From positions 1-20,129 of the forward strand of contig CAZXDS010000042.1 in the NCBI GenBank assembly GCA_964639525.1: a stretch of 20,129 bases of DNA, in the 5' to 3' direction. The notes under the pieces are model-generated. The model made no database searches. It saw nothing but the letters and a program-made list of their open reading frames with translations, and had not been told where the DNA came from. Shown one piece after another: positions 8,133 through 15,422 of the stretch (position 1 is the stretch's first letter; each line of letters begins with the position of its first letter). A program made the position numbers and the translations under genes. Source of the stretch: CAZXDS01 sp964639525 (GTDB lineage Bacteria; Bacteroidota; Ignavibacteria; Ignavibacteriales; Melioribacteraceae).

Positions 8133-9056
8133 TCAACTAAATGAATTCACACTTTCCAAATCTTCAAATTTATCAATACCCCAAAATTTCACCGACCTAT
8201 CAATTCTTTTAACCAAACCTTGAAGAACTTTTCCCGGGCCAATCTCAACAAACTCATCCACACCATCTTTAATCATGTTAATGATTGTTTCTTCCCATCG
8301 AACAGGAGAAGTTAATTGTTGATATAATAATTCCTTAAAAATCTTGCTCAAAGTTTCAGGTAATGCCGAAACATTAGGGTAAACAGAAATTGAAGCTTCA
8401 TTAAATTTAGTCTCAATCAAACTTTTCTGCAAACGCTTTCCGGCACCTTTCATCAATTGGGAATGAAATGCTCCGCTAACTACAAGTTCTTTTACAAGTT
8501 TAGCACCGCCGTTTTTACAAAGCTCCATAGCTTTATGAACACCTTCAACAGAACCGGAAATAACAACTTGACCGGGAGAATTAAAATTTGCGCATTGAAC
8601 AACACTCTCATTGGAAACCGCTTTACAATTTAATTCAATCTCCTTTGAAGGCATACCGATAATTGCAGCCATTGTTCCCTGCTGCTCAACTCCGCACTGC
8701 AACATCGCACTTCCGCGTTCCCTTACTAATTTAAGTGCGTCTATCCAATTCAAAACATCTGCTGCCACAAGTGCCGAATATTCGCCAAGCGAATGACCGG
8801 CAACCATATCATAATTAAAGTTTTGGAGTAATTTCAAAATCACAACACTATGCAAAAAAATAGCAGGCTGTGTAATATCAGTTTGCTTTAATTCATCCGT
8901 TGGTCCATCAAACATAATTTTAGATAATGAAATTCCAAGAGTTTCATCAGCTTCATCTACAATAGCTTTTGCCTTTGACGAACCGGAATAAAAATCCCTT
9001 GCCATTCCAATATATTGTGAACCTTGACCGGGAAATAAAAGTGCCCGTTTGCCCAT
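8133..9056 (-). CDS. fabD: Malonyl-CoA:ACP transacylase
   Basis: FabD transfers malonyl from CoA to ACP to feed chain elongation. With the ATG at 9054-9056 the protein is 307 aa and begins MGKRALLFPGQGSQ, the family's standard opening. The nucleophile is Ser89 in GHSLGEYSA, the carboxylate-binding Arg114 is in VRERG and the catalytic His198 is in SGAFHSQLM. The reading frame could extend to a TTG at 9065, but that would overlap fabH by 8 bp and add three atypical residues. The ATG lies one base after the fabH stop (9058-9060) and is the better choice. The tight spacing implies translational coupling with fabH. Confidence 0.95.
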   Translation of the reverse strand: MGKRALLFPGQGSQYIGMARDFYSGSSKAKAIVDEADETLGISLSKIMFDGPTDELKQTDITQPAIFLHSVVILKLLQNFNYDMVAGHSLGEYSALVAADVLNWIDALKLVRERGSAMLQCGVEQQGTMAAIIGMPSKEIELNCKAVSNESVVQCANFNSPGQVVISGSVEGVHKAMELCKNGGAKLVKELVVSGAFHSQLMKGAGKRLQKSLIETKFNEASISVYPNVSALPETLSKIFKELLYQQLTSPVRWEETIINMIKDGVDEFVEIGPGKVLQGLVKRIDRSVKFWGIDKFEDLESVNSFS

Positions 9057-9057
9057 T

Positions 9058-10065
9058 CTAATCAATTGCCCAAGTTAAATAAATAGCACCCCACGTAAAA
9101 CCCGCACCAAATGCCGAAAGAATCAACTTATCACCTTTTTTAATCTTTCCGGATCTATAATATTCAGTTATGCAAGAAGGGATTGTCGCCGCAGTTGTGT
9201 TACCGTATTTTTCAATATTCATCATAACTTTATCTTGAGATAATCCCATACGTTTTGATGTAGCGTCTATAATTCTTTTATTTGCTTGATGAGGAACAAG
9301 ATAAGCAATATCCTCAGACTTCAAATTATTCTTTTCCATCACCTCAACGGAAATATCTGCCATACCTTTTACCGCTACTTTAAACACAGCACGACCATCT
9401 TGAAATACATAGTGCATTTTATTTTCAATAGTCTCAGCAGATGCAGGATGAAGAGTTCCTCCTCCCAACATATGCAAAGCATCCTTCCCTGAACCATCAA
9501 CATGAAGCAGGGAATCATGAATTCCAAGTGTTAAATCGGTAGTTGGCTCCAATAAAACAGCCGAAGCAAGATCACCAAAAAGTATGCAATTGTTTCTATC
9601 AGTGTAATCAATAATTGATGTCATTTTATCAGCACCAACAACGACAACTTTTTTATAAGCACCGCTTTCAACTAAGGAAGCGCCGGTTCTAAGTGCAAAT
9701 AAAAACCCGGAACAAGCTGCCGAAAGATCAAATCCCCACGCATTTTTAGCACCAATATTATTTTGAACCAAACATGCGGTTGCCGGGAAAAACATATCCG
9801 GCGTTACTGTTGCTACAATTATTACATCAATTTCTTCAGCCTTCAAATTAGAATTAGCAATTAAATCTTCAACAGCTTTGGTTGCCATTTCACTTGTTGG
9901 ACCTTCTTCGTACATTCTTCTTTCTTTAATTCCGGTACGGGAAACAATCCATTCATCATTAGTTTCAACAATTGTTTCCATATATTTATTATCTAATACT
10001 TTCTCCGGAACGAATATTCCTACTCCGGTAATTGCAGCATTAAATTTCTTGTTGCTATTTTCCAT
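9058..10065 (-). CDS. fabH: 3-oxoacyl-ACP synthase III
   Basis: FabH starts fatty-acid synthesis by condensing an acyl-CoA primer with malonyl-ACP. The catalytic triad is Cys118 (DLSAACSGF), His259 (LVPHQANKRI) and Asn289 (YGNTTAATIP). The N-terminal GVGIFVPEKVLDN and NDEWIVSRTGIKERR motifs are typical. Length is 335 aa (E. coli 317). It overlaps the plsX stop by 11 bp, so the two are translationally coupled. Primer preference (acetyl or branched) cannot be told from the sequence. Confidence 0.96.
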   Translation of the reverse strand: MENSNKKFNAAITGVGIFVPEKVLDNKYMETIVETNDEWIVSRTGIKERRMYEEGPTSEMATKAVEDLIANSNLKAEEIDVIIVATVTPDMFFPATACLVQNNIGAKNAWGFDLSAACSGFLFALRTGASLVESGAYKKVVVVGADKMTSIIDYTDRNNCILFGDLASAVLLEPTTDLTLGIHDSLLHVDGSGKDALHMLGGGTLHPASAETIENKMHYVFQDGRAVFKVAVKGMADISVEVMEKNNLKSEDIAYLVPHQANKRIIDATSKRMGLSQDKVMMNIEKYGNTTAATIPSCITEYYRSGKIKKGDKLILSAFGAGFTWGAIYLTWAID

Positions 10066-11080
10066 AGTTACTCAAAGTGTTTTTAATTTTTTCAATCAAT
10101 TCATTATCGTACATTTTTTTTGCTTGCAGCACCATATTTTTAATCGCAAGAATTGAACTTGAACCATGCCCGATTATACTTATTCCGTTTACTCCCAGCA
10201 AAGGAAGCCCGCCGTGATTCTCGTAATTTGCATTTTTAAGAGCATCTTTTAACGGTGTTCTTATTAATCCGATTTTCAATTTGTTCATTAAACTTTCATC
10301 GGCATAATTTTTAAAAGTACTTTTCAAAAACGGGATAATACTTTCTGCAAATTTCAAAAGTATATTCCCTACAAAACCGTCGCATACAACAAGGTCAACA
10401 GTTCCCTTGAAAATATCTTTCCCTTCAACATTGCCGTAAAAATTTAATGATGAATCGGATAATAATTTTGCTGTTTCGGTAGTCAGTTGGTAACCTTTTT
10501 CTTCCTCTTCCCCAACATTCAATAAACCGACTTTAGGATTTTTGATTCCGTAAACTTCTTCAATAAAAAGAGAACTCAAAAGTGCATAACTTAAAAGGTG
10601 CTGCGGTTTCGAATCAACAAAAGCCCCTACATCACTGATGAATGTAAACCCACCTTTGCCGTTCGGAAGCGGAGCAGTTAATGTAGGACGTGCAACGCCT
10701 TTTATTCTTCCCATTCCAAGTATTGAAGCAACGCTCATTGCACCGGTATTACCGGCACTTACAAAAGCATCGGCTTTTCCTTCTTTAACCAAGCGAGCGC
10801 CAACAATAATGGACGAATCCTTTTTTGTTTTAAAAGCATTTGTCGGTGACTCTGACATTGAAATTATTTCGGAAGTATGAACAATTTTAGAGCTATCAAA
10901 ATCGCGTTTATTTTCGGTGATAACCTTTTCAATTTCATTCTTATCACCAATCAATATCAATTCAAAATCTGACGATTCAAAAGCATCAATCGCACCTAAC
11001 ACAGCATTAACCGGTGCAAAATCTCCGCCCATTGCATCTACTGCAATTACGCACTTTGAATTATTTAATTGATTTTCCAT
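10055..11080 (-). CDS. plsX: Phosphate acyltransferase PlsX
   Basis: PlsX converts acyl-ACP to acyl-phosphate, the donor for PlsY in phospholipid synthesis; it is a peripheral membrane enzyme. The family opening VIAVDAMGGDFAP lies at residues 11-23, followed by LILIGDK, SAGNTGAMSVASILGMGRIKGVARPTL and the C-terminal GLPLLGVNGISIIGHGSSS motif. The length of 341 aa fits. It is located between rpmF (11 bp away) and fabH (11-bp overlap), the conserved arrangement that ties membrane lipid supply to fatty-acid synthesis. Confidence 0.96.
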   Translation of the reverse strand: MENQLNNSKCVIAVDAMGGDFAPVNAVLGAIDAFESSDFELILIGDKNEIEKVITENKRDFDSSKIVHTSEIISMSESPTNAFKTKKDSSIIVGARLVKEGKADAFVSAGNTGAMSVASILGMGRIKGVARPTLTAPLPNGKGGFTFISDVGAFVDSKPQHLLSYALLSSLFIEEVYGIKNPKVGLLNVGEEEEKGYQLTTETAKLLSDSSLNFYGNVEGKDIFKGTVDLVVCDGFVGNILLKFAESIIPFLKSTFKNYADESLMNKLKIGLIRTPLKDALKNANYENHGGLPLLGVNGISIIGHGSSSILAIKNMVLQAKKMYDNELIEKIKNTLSNYGK

Positions 11081-11091
11081 TGAGAAGTGAA

Positions 11092-11274
11092 CTATGCTTC
11101 AGTAGGAACAAACATTGAACGACCTGCATAATATCCGCAGCTTGGGCAAGCCCTATGGCTCAATTTTAATTCGCCGCAATTAGAACATGCTGTAAGTGCC
11201 GGAGCAATAGCTTTATAATGCGTACGTCTTTTATCTCTTCTACTTTTTGATATCTTTCTTTTAGGATGTGCCAT
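11092..11274 (-). CDS. rpmF: 50S ribosomal protein L32
   Basis: This is a small basic ribosomal protein of 60 aa. It opens MAHPKRKISKSRRDKRRTHY, the standard L32 N-terminus. A zinc ribbon is complete with Cys30, Cys33, Cys43 and Cys46 (CSNC...CPSC), so this is the zinc-binding form. It lies 38 bp after yceD and 11 bp before plsX, the usual yceD-rpmF-plsX order. Confidence 0.97.
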   Translation of the reverse strand: MAHPKRKISKSRRDKRRTHYKAIAPALTACSNCGELKLSHRACPSCGYYAGRSMFVPTEA

Positions 11275-11312
11275 AATTTGAACCTTTTTTATTTAATTAT
11301 CTAAATTATTTT

Positions 11313-11786
11313 TTAACTTTTTTCAAACTCATTTGCTGCATTTAATTCACAATTACATTTTTCGTAATTTAGGTTTGCACCGCAATGAACACAAAGCCCT
11401 TTGCAATCTTCCGAGCACAATTTTTTCATCGGAACCGACAAACTCATAAATTCTTTTAAATCCTTAGAAATATCAACCTTTGCAACTTCGGGCGGATGAT
11501 ACTCAACACTGCTGTCATTCGGGTCAACATTATTTGAATTAAAAACTTTAATAAGTGTAAATTCAACAATTAATGTTTCTTCATATTTATCATTACATCT
11601 GTCGCAAGTAAATTCAGCATTGCATTCCGCTTCACAATGAAGAACAATTTGCCTTACTGATTTGTCAATATTACAATTAACAATAACATCTCCGACAAAA
11701 GGCATCCCAATATCCAAATCCGTAACGGATTTTTTAAGTTGAATTTGATGAAGCCCATCCGTGAAATCAGTATATTTAAAAAACAT
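11313..11786 (-). CDS. yceD: YceD/DUF177 family protein
   Basis: This 157-aa protein belongs to the DUF177 family found next to rpmF in many bacteria, linked in other organisms to 23S rRNA metabolism. It has a CDRC pair (residues 61-64) and a C-terminal cysteine cluster (Cys124, 128, 132, 135, 144, 146: KKLCSEDCKGLCVHCGANL) that looks like a zinc ribbon. The start ATG is the first codon after a plausible promoter. As first gene of the fatty-acid unit it marks the border between core genome and the accessory island to its right. Family assignment rests on context and the cysteine pattern. Confidence 0.85.
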   Translation of the reverse strand: MFFKYTDFTDGLHQIQLKKSVTDLDIGMPFVGDVIVNCNIDKSVRQIVLHCEAECNAEFTCDRCNDKYEETLIVEFTLIKVFNSNNVDPNDSSVEYHPPEVAKVDISKDLKEFMSLSVPMKKLCSEDCKGLCVHCGANLNYEKCNCELNAANEFEKS

Positions 11787-11812
11787 AATTACTCTTTAAA
11801 ATATAGCTTGTA

Positions 11813-11841
11813 AATATATTAAATGAGGGTTCTATAATCAA
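11813..11841 (-). promoter_or_regulatory. Promoter for the yceD-rpmF-plsX-fab unit
   Basis: On the minus strand TTGATT (11836-11841) and TATATT (11813-11818) are separated by 17 bp, 26 nt upstream of the yceD start. This is identical in hexamers and spacing to the element before tRNA-Gly. No FapR- or FabT-like operator palindrome was noticed around it. Confidence 0.5.
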
Positions 11842-11873
11842 GATTTTGAGAAATGAGTTTATTTCTGATTTTT

Positions 11874-11916
11874 ATGGGAATGCTTAAATAAATAAGCACT
11901 CCCATAAGTTTTTTTT
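11874..11916 (+). terminator. Intrinsic terminator oriented to the plus strand
   Basis: ATGGGA-A-TGCTTA (11874-11886) pairs with TAAGCA-C-TCCCAT (11893-11905), a 13-bp stem with one mismatch and a 6-nt loop. On the plus strand it is followed by AAG and T8. No plus-strand gene lies upstream in this window. On the minus strand the trailing bases are A-rich, so it does not look like a normal terminator for the PIN gene. Confidence 0.55.
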
Positions 11917-12007
11917 AATTTCCATTTGCATTGGCAAATCCACAAATCCATTCTAAGTATTCGTCCCGCCAACTCTCTTTGTATTCTATGTTTTGATTTT
12001 CTTGCAT
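11915..12007 (-). pseudogene. AlbA_2/Schlafen-type gene 5' fragment, copy 1
   Basis: ATG at 12005-12007 opens MQENQNIEYKESWRDEYLEW and ICGFAN, the characteristic start of AlbA_2-domain ATP-binding/regulator proteins (normally followed by a GGxIYIG strand). Here the frame stops after 30 codons (ANGN then TAA). It lies 7 bp after the PIN gene stop. Its first 26 codons are a 79-bp near-copy of the fragment at 14656-14734 (5 differences, all transitions, no indels). It is a truncated relic, not a functional AlbA_2 protein. Confidence 0.8.
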
Positions 12008-12014
12008 AAGTTTA

Positions 12015-13406
12015 TTATTTGTTTAAGTCAAAATACAATTGTTGATGTCCTCCTGAGCTAATTAATCTCAACTTAATTTCACCAAACTTCCATGTTCTAC
12101 CAACCCATTCTTCTGCAAAAAGTTCATTCTCTTCAATTATACCAAAATTGTTTATATCTTTTCCCAAAAAAATTGTTAACAAATTAACTAGTTTTTCTAT
12201 TTCAAAATGATAAGTGATTCTTTCATTAGTTGCAGATATTCTACTTAACAAAAATATAGGGACTTTAGAGGAATATATAATTCTAATTGAATTGAAAAAA
12301 TTAAAGAGGTAAAAAGGAAGGATGTAAGTTCTTAAAGTACCATTAGTAATTTCTTTCTGAATAAAATTATCAGTTTGAATTGTTTTTGAAACAATATTTA
12401 ATTGTTCAATAAAATTTTCAATACTTAAATAATCATTGTAATACTTTATAAATTCATCTGGCTTAAGAACAAGAGTATTTATATTTAGTCTATCATATAC
12501 TTGTTTTGATTTTTTATATGCTTTTTTATCATTAGTAACATAAAAATTACAAGTTGAAGCAAAAGCTAAATGAAATGCATCTTCCGTTGTATTTCTAAAG
12601 GTTTCTTTCCTTTTCTTTTCATCAACTTTTACCCTGTCTTCTTGAAAACCATGCATATCAAGCATTATATATTCATTTGCGATTACATTAAACCACACAG
12701 GAGCATTCTTTGAGTTGTCGATATATTTATCTACATGAACCCCAAGTTTATTATGTGCTTGGTCAATTAAATCGAATGGATTATCATCGTTGTAAATTTT
12801 ATCTCTTTTTATACCTAATCCCTTTTGGGTAATTTCTCGTAAAAGTTTGTAATCTTCTTTTTCATTAAGGTTTTGATACATTTTCCCAAAACTATTAAAG
12901 AATCCTTCCATTGTCGGATTTTCTTTCAGTCCAGGAAATATTTGATTTAAATATTTCCCATTCTCATGATTATTGATAGCATCTTTAAATACGTTGTCTA
13001 AAGGAATAGATTTTATTAACGAAATAGCATCTTTCCCCATTTCTTTTGTCAGTCCATTTTTACTAAACATTTCGCCCAAAGTATCTAAACTAAAACCAGT
13101 CATAAAATCCTTATCATTAACTCTTTGTTGAAAAAGTAATTTCGGGTCTGATTTTTTTAAGAATATATGTTCTCCACTGTTTGAAAAACATAAATTGTTA
13201 GTTAAAGAAGTGATGAATTCTAAATCGTTTTCAATTCTTTTCTTTTGCTCCACATCTTCTGAATAACTTGATAAGATGTCACCAATATGAGCAGTTGAAA
13301 AGGGAACAAAAAATTTATCCTTATTGGAAAGAATTTTAAAAAGGTCATTTTGATGACCATCTTTCATTTGGGCTATAACATTCCAATCCAGATAAACTTT
13401 AATCAT
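12015..13406 (-). CDS. PIN-like nuclease domain protein
   Basis: This 463-aa protein has PIN-domain acidic motifs split across its N-terminal two thirds. They are VYLDWNVI (Asp7) near the start and EDAFHLAFASTCNFYVTNDKKAYKK (Asp276, His279, Asn292, Asp293), matching the DAxHLA...TxD signature. PIN domains are metal-dependent RNases, often toxins, but this one is about three times the usual size. An insertion of roughly 230 residues separates the motifs, and an unrecognised C-terminal domain covers about 310-463. Its ATG overlaps the stop of an RM-tail relic (ATGA), and a GAGGG site lies upstream. It sits in the same socket as the membrane protein at 14742. No antitoxin partner is evident. Nuclease activity is inferred from the motifs; a role in defence is inferred from the location only. 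Confidence 0.7.
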   Translation of the reverse strand: MIKVYLDWNVIAQMKDGHQNDLFKILSNKDKFFVPFSTAHIGDILSSYSEDVEQKKRIENDLEFITSLTNNLCFSNSGEHIFLKKSDPKLLFQQRVNDKDFMTGFSLDTLGEMFSKNGLTKEMGKDAISLIKSIPLDNVFKDAINNHENGKYLNQIFPGLKENPTMEGFFNSFGKMYQNLNEKEDYKLLREITQKGLGIKRDKIYNDDNPFDLIDQAHNKLGVHVDKYIDNSKNAPVWFNVIANEYIMLDMHGFQEDRVKVDEKKRKETFRNTTEDAFHLAFASTCNFYVTNDKKAYKKSKQVYDRLNINTLVLKPDEFIKYYNDYLSIENFIEQLNIVSKTIQTDNFIQKEITNGTLRTYILPFYLFNFFNSIRIIYSSKVPIFLLSRISATNERITYHFEIEKLVNLLTIFLGKDINNFGIIEENELFAEEWVGRTWKFGEIKLRLISSGGHQQLYFDLNK

Positions 13407-13480
13407 TTTACACCACCCTCAACAATCCCAATCTCTTCCTCACTCAAACCATACAACTCATAAACCATATGGTCTATTTC
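13403..13480 (-). pseudogene. Relic of an RM-protein C-terminus
   Basis: In frame, codons 13478-13480 down to the TGA at 13403-13405 read EIDHMVYELYGLSEEEIGIV then EGGVK. This matches the last residues of the intact RM protein (EIDQMVYELYGLTEEDIKIV then EDGV). A stop codon lies directly upstream in this frame, so only the tail remains. It overlaps the RhuM stop on one side and the PIN start (ATGA) on the other. An internal ATG (13466-13468) could still let it couple translation into the PIN gene. Confidence 0.8.
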
Positions 13481-14475
13481 TTACTAAGTTTTTTAATCTC
13501 TTTATCTAAATCAGAAATATATTTTTTGTCTTGTTCATTTCTGAAATGCTCATATTCGGAATTTGCTTTTTCAACTGCTTGTTCGTGTGAAATAGTTCCT
13601 GCATTTGGTAGTATATCCAAACTATTACTATCTAAAAATTTATTAGTTCTTTCTAACCAATCATTCATATTCATTATTTGGTTTCTTCGAGCTTGAAATT
13701 CCGCTAAATCTAAAAATGCACTCACCAATAAATTTAAGTCCCCCATTTCATTTTCTGAAAGATAATTTTTAGCAATAGAAACATCACTTTTTAATATTTT
13801 CCCATCGGGTGAATTTTTCCACGCTGTTAATCCCATAAAATCTTTTGATTTATTGGCTCTTTCAAAAATTATTTCGGCTGCTGTTTTTCCAGTGATAGCA
13901 AAATGTAACTTATTTTGAACTATTTTATAAAACATTTTTGTTTCTTCTGCATTGCTTGAATAATCAGCACTGCATTGTTCAAAAATATCACCAAGTTTTT
14001 GATAAATTCTACGCTCGCTTGCTCTAATTTCACGAATACGTTCAAGTAGTTCATCAAAATAATCTTTCCCAAAAGGTCTGCCATTTTTTAGCATTTCATC
14101 ATTTAAAACAAAACCTTTAACAATAAATTCTTTTAGTGTTTGTGTTGCCCAAATTCTAAACTGAGTTGCTTCTTTAGAGTTTACACGATAACCAACAGCA
14201 ATAATTACATCAAGATTGTAAAACTCTAAATTTCGTTTTACGTCTCTTTTGCCTTCTTTTTGAACTGTTTCCAAAATGGAAATAGTTGATTCTTTTTGAA
14301 GTTCACCTGTTTCGTAAATATTTGTTAAATGTTTGCTAATTGCTGGAACTTCAACTCCAAATAAATTAGCTATATCTTTTTGAGGAAGCCAAAAAGTATC
14401 GTTTTGGTATGTAACTGTAATATTTACATTGCCATTTTTATTGCTGTATAAAATTATTTTATTTTCCATTTTCAC
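13474..14475 (-). CDS. RhuM-family protein
   Basis: This 333-aa protein belongs to the virulence-RhuM family. It opens with a DNA-binding-like region (FWLPQKDIANLFGVEVPAISKHL, a helix-turn-helix pattern near residues 28-50), then SILETVQKEGKRDVKRNLEF, YNLDVIIAVGYRVNS and FRIWATQTLKEFIVKGFVLND, the conserved family core. A helical C-terminal half follows. Despite the name, these proteins commonly sit beside restriction-modification loci and are not known to act as virulence factors in such organisms. The start is GTG at 14473-14475, overlapping the stop of a 44-codon ORF by GTGA; an ATG six bases further is an alternative. Its stop falls inside the RM-tail relic, so a recombination joint lies at its 3' end. 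Molecular function is unknown. Confidence 0.85.
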   Translation of the reverse strand: MKMENKIILYSNKNGNVNITVTYQNDTFWLPQKDIANLFGVEVPAISKHLTNIYETGELQKESTISILETVQKEGKRDVKRNLEFYNLDVIIAVGYRVNSKEATQFRIWATQTLKEFIVKGFVLNDEMLKNGRPFGKDYFDELLERIREIRASERRIYQKLGDIFEQCSADYSSNAEETKMFYKIVQNKLHFAITGKTAAEIIFERANKSKDFMGLTAWKNSPDGKILKSDVSIAKNYLSENEMGDLNLLVSAFLDLAEFQARRNQIMNMNDWLERTNKFLDSNSLDILPNAGTISHEQAVEKANSEYEHFRNEQDKKYISDLDKEIKKLSKK

Positions 14476-14606
14476 TTCTCTACCTCAATCTTTTCATACT
14501 CTTTTTTGCTCAATATTTCTGCAAAGTTGGGTTGAATAACTAAACATAGGTATTGGTTCGATAGTTTTAGGAATTGTAATCTGTTTTCTTTTTGTTCTTC
14601 TTCCAT
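14472..14606 (-). CDS. Small ORF coupled to RhuM (44 aa)
   Basis: The ORF runs from ATG at 14604-14606 to TGA at 14472-14474. It starts MEEEQKENRLQFLKLSNQYL and ends with a charged EYEKIEVEK tail. AAGGA lies about seven bases upstream of the ATG, a good ribosome-binding site. Its stop overlaps the RhuM GTG start (GTGA), a typical translational coupling. It could be a small partner of RhuM, or the 3' end of a larger gene lost when the AlbA_2 fragment was joined upstream, since its frame stays open for about 16 codons 5' of the ATG. I recognise no family. Confidence 0.5.
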   Translation of the reverse strand: MEEEQKENRLQFLKLSNQYLCLVIQPNFAEILSKKEYEKIEVEK

Positions 14607-14632
14607 CGTAGTTCCTTGAATAAAATCATTTA

Positions 14633-14734
14633 CTAAAAAACATCCAAAAGTTTTTCATTGGCAAATCCACAAATCCATTCTAAGTATTCATCTCGCCAAT
14701 TCTCTTTATATTTTATGTTTTGATTTTCTTGCAT
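14633..14734 (-). pseudogene. AlbA_2/Schlafen-type gene 5' fragment, copy 2
   Basis: ATG at 14732-14734 opens MQENQNIKYKENWRDEYLEW and ICGFAN, then diverges to EKLLDVF and a stop (33 codons). Positions 14656-14734 repeat 11929-12007 with five transitions, two of which change residues (E8K and S12N relative to copy 1). Both copies leave the AlbA_2 frame at the same point, just after GFAN. It lies 7 bp after the stop of the membrane-protein gene, as copy 1 does after the PIN gene. Confidence 0.8.
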
Positions 14735-14741
14735 ATAAACT

Positions 14742-15422
14742 CTATTCATTTCCAAAGATTTTATTAAAAAATTGAACTACTTCGTCATAACCTGCTATAA
14801 TTGTTACAAGTCCACTTAAAAAACCAATTAGGCTCACTATTCCACTTACAAATTTAAAGACTACATTTTCTGTGATTTCGTTTACTCGTTTTTTTCCAAT
14901 TATTCCAAACCAATTTAAAAGCAACAATGGACTAGTTAGTATTATTTGAATACCATAACGAAACCAAAGGATAGGATTTTTTAGCTCTTTTTTATTTAAG
15001 GTGATTCTATTTTCAAGCTCGCCACAAAATCTAATTAAACAATCGTTTGTTGAGTTAATATCAAATTTTTGAATATTATGATTCTGGAACTTTGGTAATG
15101 TATTAATAATAATATGGTAATTAGAAATCCTTTGCCTTGCAATAGGATCAGAATAATATTCCATAATTCCAAATACTCCAAGTATTTTATGAATACGAGA
15201 TACATTTTTTGTTAACCAAACATACAAGTCATTATCAATTTGACCCTCAAAACTTAATTTATTAAAAGTAGATAGATATTTCTTTGACATTTCAGCAAAT
15301 TTATTTTGATATAAATATGTAAAATCTAAATTGGATTCGTTTTCTTTATTCTTTCTCAATATCGTGATAAAACCAATTACAAGAACTATTAGTAAAGCCA
15401 ATATTACTACTAGTATTTCCAT
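14742..15422 (-). CDS. Unknown membrane protein in RM-operon socket
   Basis: I do not recognise this protein. With ATG at 15420-15422 it has 226 aa; a TTG one codon earlier is less likely. An N-terminal membrane segment (about residues 2-23, ILVVILALLIVLVIGFITIL) is followed by a soluble region of about 125 residues. Two more hydrophobic segments come near 150-175 and 188-212, just before the C-terminus. The ATG overlaps the RM stop as TGATG and GGAG lies just upstream, so it is translationally coupled to the RM gene. Membrane anchoring beside an RM enzyme could suit an abortive or effector role, but nothing in the sequence shows a function. Confidence 0.75.
   Translation of the reverse strand: MEILVVILALLIVLVIGFITILRKNKENESNLDFTYLYQNKFAEMSKKYLSTFNKLSFEGQIDNDLYVWLTKNVSRIHKILGVFGIMEYYSDPIARQRISNYHIIINTLPKFQNHNIQKFDINSTNDCLIRFCGELENRITLNKKELKNPILWFRYGIQIILTSPLLLLNWFGIIGKKRVNEITENVVFKFVSGIVSLIGFLSGLVTIIAGYDEVVQFFNKIFGNE

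Noticed and set aside
13474..14475. Reading the RhuM gene as evidence for virulence
   Set aside because: The family name is historical; context is a restriction-modification locus and nothing else suggests pathogenicity.
11929..14734. CRISPR array or attachment-site repeats
   Set aside because: The 79-bp repeats occur only twice, far apart, and encode the start of a protein; no spacer periodicity, integrase or tRNA target is present.
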